A stretch of DNA of 35,499 nt. Origin: Kiritimatiellia bacterium (GTDB taxonomy: Bacteria; Verrucomicrobiota; Kiritimatiellia; JAQICX01). Below the pieces are notes generated by a model. It saw nothing but the letters and a program-made list of their open reading frames with translations, was not told the DNA's origin and did no database searches. The stretch's first letter is position 1. Every line of letters begins with the position of its first letter. The translations under genes were made by a program, and so were the position numbers. Of the stretch, positions 31,901 to 35,499 are shown one piece after another. The stretch is from the NCBI GenBank assembly GCA_027858345.1, contig JAQICX010000243.1, positions 1 through 35,499 on the forward strand, read 5' to 3'.

Positions 31901-33778
31901 ATGTGGTACCTTAAATTAAACGAAGACAAAACATACGGCCCGATAACCAAACCAAATCTCATCAAATGGGCATTTGACGGACGTATCCCCCCAAACAGCA
32001 AGGTTGCTCAAAACGAGCAATGCTGGTTTCTTGCCGAAACCATGCCTGAACTGGAAATCAACTGGCACATTCAACTGCTAGATGAAACAATTTATGGACC
32101 AGTCAACATAAGCTCAATAAAGCCAATGCTTGTTGACAATCTTATTGACTGGAGCTGTGTTGCATACTCAAATTCTTATCCAACAGGTATTATGCTTGGT
32201 GAAATACAAAACATGGTAAATTCACCTATACCAAGAATAGCCCATAAAGACAAAAAGATTAAAATACAGTTTGATAATCTAAGAAAGATGAACAGCAATT
32301 TTTCAAAATCTTTAGCACAAAAAGACCTTCAGATAAAAGATCTTACTGAACAAATAAATACCCTTAGCAGTCAGGCAGCCGAAACAAACAATACGCAAAG
32401 CACACAGAACGAACAACAGCAAAGTGAAAAAACCTCTCTTGAAAAGAAGTGTCAGAAAATTGAGGATGATAACACAAGACTGATTACTAAAAAAGAAACT
32501 TTAGTTGCAAAGCTAACTCAGATCGAAACAAGCCTAGACAATGAAAAAGCTCAGGTCAAAGAACTAAGCTTAAAGGCACAAGAAGTTGATAAACAACAAA
32601 CTTTAATAGAAAATCAGAACACCGACATTCAGCAACTCAACAAAATAATTCAAGAGCACAAGCTAAAACTTGAAGAAGTCGAAAAGCTCCTGCTACAAGA
32701 GCAGCAAATCAGCAAAGGAAAAGTTGATGAACTGGAAAAAACAAGGCTATTGCTTAAAAACAACAAAGAACTTATAAATAAAAATGATAGCGAAAAGCAG
32801 AAACTGATTGAAGAACTGCAAAAACAGATTGCTCAAGCAAAAGACGATGGGAAAAAGCAGGACGAACTGATTCTGCAAAAAGAAACTCTGATTGACGACA
32901 AAGAAAAGGTCGCTCAAGAGCACAAGCTAAAACTTGAAAAAGTTGAAAAGCGCCTGCTGCAAGAGCAGCAAATCAGCAAAGGAAAAGTTGATGAACTGGA
33001 AGAAACAAGACTGTTACTTAAAAATAACAAAGACCTTATAAGTAAAAATGATAGCGAAAAAGAGCAACTGATTGAAGAACTGCAAAAACAGATTGCTCAA
33101 GCAAAAGACGATGTCAAAAAGCAGGACGAACTGATTCTGCAAAAAGAGACTCTGATTACCGACAAAGAAAAGGTCGCTCAAGAGCACAAACTGCAGCTTG
33201 AAGAAGTCGAAAAACTCCTGCTACAAGAGCAGCAAATCAGCAAAGGAAAAGTTGATGAACTGGAAAAAACAAGGCTGTTACTTAAAAATAATAAAGACCT
33301 TATAAGTAAAAATGATGCCGAAAAGCAGCAACTAATTGAAGAACTGCAAAAACAGATTGCGGGAGCAAAAGACGATGTCTCAAAAGATTTAGAGCAACAC
33401 AAAGCAAAGTATAATGATTTAGAACAAGAAAATCTGAAAATAATTGAAGATCAAAACCTTTTAAAACAAAAACAAGCACAGATCCTATCTGACAATCTGA
33501 ACTTCACCAAAAAAATCGGTGAGATCTGCCATAAACTCAGTTCGACAAACAATAAAAATAGTCTGCTTACAAAAAAAGTTGAACAACTCAGCCAATTATT
33601 GAAAGCTGAAAGGCTTAAAACAACACAAAGCAGACATGCAGACAACACCAGCGCCGCAACAGATCCAAAAGTTCAAAGAAACATAAGTTCTCAAAAACTC
33701 AGCTCATACCTAGAACCTGAAGAAGAAACAACACAACAAGAAAAACGAGCATGGAAGTTTCCTCTTAAAAAACACTAA
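31901..33778 (+). CDS. GYF_2-like N-terminus with long coiled coil and 88-aa repeats
   Basis: 625 aa. Two GYF_2-type modules start the protein: MWYLKLNEDKTYGPITKPNL with W-A-DGRIPPNSKV, and IQLLDETIYGPVNISSIKPM with DWSCV. From ~115 to ~590 it is almost all charged coiled coil. Inside this, a 264-bp (88-aa) unit is repeated about 2.8 times from 32651, 32915 and 33179: EHKLKLEEVEKLLLQEQQIS, KGKVDELEKTRLLLKNNKDL, EELQKQIAQAKDDVKKQDEL. 88 equals eight 11-residue repeats, which fits a hendecad coiled coil. There is no signal peptide or membrane helix. No Shine-Dalgarno is visible before the ATG. The RDD membrane protein follows 100 bp later; GYF_2 and RDD domains are often linked in PVC bacteria, so the two may form one membrane-associated system. 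Confidence 0.8.
   Translation: MWYLKLNEDKTYGPITKPNLIKWAFDGRIPPNSKVAQNEQCWFLAETMPELEINWHIQLLDETIYGPVNISSIKPMLVDNLIDWSCVAYSNSYPTGIMLGEIQNMVNSPIPRIAHKDKKIKIQFDNLRKMNSNFSKSLAQKDLQIKDLTEQINTLSSQAAETNNTQSTQNEQQQSEKTSLEKKCQKIEDDNTRLITKKETLVAKLTQIETSLDNEKAQVKELSLKAQEVDKQQTLIENQNTDIQQLNKIIQEHKLKLEEVEKLLLQEQQISKGKVDELEKTRLLLKNNKELINKNDSEKQKLIEELQKQIAQAKDDGKKQDELILQKETLIDDKEKVAQEHKLKLEKVEKRLLQEQQISKGKVDELEETRLLLKNNKDLISKNDSEKEQLIEELQKQIAQAKDDVKKQDELILQKETLITDKEKVAQEHKLQLEEVEKLLLQEQQISKGKVDELEKTRLLLKNNKDLISKNDAEKQQLIEELQKQIAGAKDDVSKDLEQHKAKYNDLEQENLKIIEDQNLLKQKQAQILSDNLNFTKKIGEICHKLSSTNNKNSLLTKKVEQLSQLLKAERLKTTQSRHADNTSAATDPKVQRNISSQKLSSYLEPEEETTQQEKRAWKFPLKKH
32651..33383 (+). repeat. Coding tandem repeat, 264-bp unit, ~2.8 copies
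   Basis: Copies start at 32651, 32915 and 33179 (CAAGAGCACAAGCTAAAACT, CAAGAGCACAAGCTAAAACT and CAAGAGCACAAACTGCAGCT). Spacing is exactly 264 bp, with very high identity between copies, implying recent duplication and likely length variation. Confidence 0.9.
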
Positions 33779-33879
33779 AAAGACCCAATATCAAACGGTA
33801 GAAAGCGAATGATTACATTCAACATATTTGCATAGAGTGCTATTTTGCAAAGTAAATAAATTTTTAAAAAAGGTAGGAG

Positions 33880-34350
33880 ATGGATACAAGGTTAGCAAGC
33901 AGGTGGATGCGACTGGGAGGAGCGCTGTTTGACAGTTTGATTATAATAGCTGTAATGATACCGATATTGATTTTTATAGGATACGGTAAAGACTTCCAAA
34001 ATCTCACACCAATGACAATGAAGCAAACTACTTATGCAATAGTAGCTGGCTGGATCATTTTTCTATTACTCAACGGCTACTTATTGGCAACATACGGACA
34101 AACAATAGGAAAAAGAATTGTCAGAACACGTATTGCGAATCTATATGGTGAAGTTCCACCTTTATCTAGAATTATATTCCTGAGATATCTTCCATTTGGA
34201 CTGCTTGGTCAAATACCTTTATATGGAAGTATCATTCAATTAGTCAATGTACTCTTTATCTTCAGAAAAGATAGAAGATGCCTGCACGACCACCTTGCAA
34301 GAACAATGGTTGTGAACTTCAAAGCTGGATCAAAACTGATAAAAGAATAA
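33880..34350 (+). CDS. RDD-family membrane protein
   Basis: 156 aa. The start MDTRLASRWMRLGGALFDSL has the Arg and Asp of RDD domains (R-L-GGALFDSLII), and the end FRKDRRCLHDHLARTMVV has the second conserved Asp in the DRRCLHDHLA motif. Three hydrophobic segments are visible: LIIIAVMIPILIFIGYG, YAIVAGWIIFLLLNGYLLA and LGQIPLYGSIIQLVNVLFIF. YGQTIGKRIVRTRIAN is the conserved loop. RDD proteins are integral membrane proteins of uncertain function, in some cases linked to ion transport. GTAGGAG precedes the ATG. It follows the GYF_2-like coiled-coil gene and is probably cotranscribed with it. Confidence 0.92.
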   Translation: MDTRLASRWMRLGGALFDSLIIIAVMIPILIFIGYGKDFQNLTPMTMKQTTYAIVAGWIIFLLLNGYLLATYGQTIGKRIVRTRIANLYGEVPPLSRIIFLRYLPFGLLGQIPLYGSIIQLVNVLFIFRKDRRCLHDHLARTMVVNFKAGSKLIKE

Positions 34351-35145
34351 TTTCACTTTTACAATTTAACAAAAAACAAAATAAAAGTCTGTAGGGTTTA
34401 CCTTCAAAGTGCTCTGTGTCGGGCGAAGCCCAGCTACTAACAAGATTTATTATATTGTTAATAGCTGGGCGAAGCCTGATCACCCCACCTTTTAAATAAA
34501 ATTTTCAACTTTATCACCCGTTTGGTGGTAAAAAATGTGTGTTCTGCTAATTTTATAGGCCACTCGCTTCGCTCATTGCTTTATACTATTGTTTATCCTT
34601 AGAGCATTGAACAAATGAAACGCTGTAAAGATTTTATTCGAGGACGACGTTGGGCTTAAAAAAAAATCAAGTAATAGCAGGCCTATTGCGTATTTTTTTT
34701 AAAGATTCAACGGAAGCCGCAGGACAAAGATTTACTGCGTTTCATTAGTGAAATGCTCTAATGTCAAAAGCCTCTCTCACAAGTTCGAGTCTCGACCTGT
34801 CGCGCCGTAGACAAGGATTGCGAAGGCGGATCCCAAATTTGCAAATTAATATTGTCTTGTAGGAATGGAAGCCCACCACTCCGTTCTCGTTCCTCGAACA
34901 CCTCCTCCCGCAGAGCGGGACTATCCCGCAAGGCGTGTATAGCCGGGGAGGAGCTAATACATCCCCATCGTCAAAAAAAAATATTTTTCGGCGGTCAGCG
35001 ACCACCGCTACAGTATGAAACTTGCAGTTTAACGGTTAATTGCAAAACTTAGCACCTATAGCGTCGGTCTTTGACCGATGGATATGCCATCATGCAATGA
35101 CTCAACCGAAAAATTAAGGAACGAATAAATATTTAGAGAAAACAT
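34351..35145. repeat. Non-coding end region with hairpin and two repeat elements
   Basis: No gene. A stem of 11/12 pairs (AGCTACTAACAA, 34432-34443; TTGTTAATAGCT, 34455-34466) lies between two direct GGGCGAAGCC copies (34421-34430 and 34467-34476). Bases 34785-34955 repeat the block seen near 25800-25965 (CGCCGTAGACAAGGATTGCG, then CCTCCTCCCGCAGAGCGGGA). Bases 34989-35116 are the second copy of the element at 15735-15866. The two ORFs there are repeat readings. Confidence 0.75.
34989..35116. repeat. MITE-like element, copy 2
   Basis: GGTCAGCGACCACCGCTACA ... TATAGCGTCGGTCTTTGACC with the same interior (CAGTTTAACGGTTAATTGCAAAA) and tail AACCGAAAAATTAAGG as copy 1 at 15735-15866. It has accumulated more differences in the inverted ends. 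Confidence 0.75.
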
Positions 35146-35174
35146 TTGATTTTTTTGTACATAAGCAATATAAT
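35146..35174 (+). promoter_or_regulatory. Strong promoter TTGATT-N17-TATAAT reading out of the window
   Basis: -35 TTGATT at 35146-35151, 17-bp spacer, perfect -10 TATAAT at 35169-35174. No open frame of note follows within the remaining 325 bp. It may drive a gene beyond the right edge with a long leader, or a small RNA; CCTTTAGCCCGCTAAAGG (~35372-35389) is a hairpin in the transcribed stretch. Confidence 0.55.
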
Positions 35175-35499
35175 CTGCGCGATTTTTAGGACCAACTATT
35201 ATAATTGCATAATTATGAATATGTTGCAGTATAAATTTTGCCTAAAACAATGTTGAATATACATAGGGCTTACTGTTTAATGCAAGATAAGACGCTTCGC
35301 TACTGTCGCAGGCTCCAGTCTCGGCAAGCCGGTTCCTATATTTTTATGCTAAGATGATTTCGCCTTTAGCCCGCTAAAGGTAACTCATTGCAGTGACACT
35401 CAAGGCGAAGCTGCAGAGAGGCTTTTGCAACTAAAAATAAAATTGCAAGAGCAATGTAGCGAAGCGAAATGGCCTATAAGATGCGTGATATTGCATTAC

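Overview
The window is about 35.5 kb of AT-rich bacterial chromosome with GC-rich intergenic repeats. The best guess for the organism is a member of the PVC superphylum, possibly Lentisphaerota. This rests on a lipoprotein carrying a pseudopilin-tail-like module, a symporter paired with a small accessory protein, a GYF_2-like/RDD gene pair and a large CBM9-tailed glycoside hydrolase. It is inference from gene content; there is no rRNA to confirm it. Several promoters share the form TTGnnn-N17-TATATT/TATnAT, so sigma-70-type recognition is likely.

Region 1 (1-11.06 kb, all minus strand) is a composite restriction/defence island, read right to left. It opens with type I hsdM, followed by a GIY-YIG protein, a RhuM/ORF6N fusion, a PDDEXK (DUF1016/YhcG) nuclease, a truncated Bro-N gene and hsdS. 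Next comes a tightly coupled trio: ParB-like protein, AAA ATPase with a TOPRIM-like C-terminus, and D12-class adenine methyltransferase, joined by ATGA overlaps. Last is a DUF488 protein with a Panacea/SocA-like N-terminus, coupled to a partner gene that runs off the left edge. No hsdR lies in the window. A short repeat (TTCGACT-n-CGCTCAG type) is scattered through this operon and is inserted in frame in hsdM and hsdS.

Region 2 (11.5-15.4 kb, minus strand, visibly higher GC) looks like an integron gene-cassette array without an integrase. It holds four co-oriented cargo genes: a FRG-domain protein, a tandem zinc-ribbon protein, a membrane protein and a LysM lipoprotein. Two attC-like sites and GTTAGC/GTTGGAT cassette junctions accompany them.

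Region 3 (15.4-26.8 kb) holds ordinary genes separated by long repeat-rich gaps: a membrane-anchored protein, a Na+/solute symporter with its small accessory protein, a HEPN-like gene preceded by a 40-aa membrane peptide, a STAS anti-sigma-factor antagonist, a secreted clan-A-like glycoside hydrolase of about 1,093 aa, and an antibiotic-biosynthesis-monooxygenase-type protein.

Region 4 (26.8-35.5 kb) has tRNA-Leu(GAG), a DpnI homologue translationally coupled to a DpnD-like small gene, a stretch of decayed genes including a truncated GH52-like start, and a four-helix-bundle suffix-domain gene bracketed by direct repeats. It ends with a ChbG/YdjC deacetylase, a GYF_2-like coiled-coil protein with 264-bp tandem repeats, an RDD membrane protein and a repeat-filled end.

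The most notable points are the ParB/ATPase-TOPRIM/adenine-methylase trio, the cassette array, the DpnI module sharing a genome with an adenine methylase of unknown specificity, and several families of MITE-like repeats.
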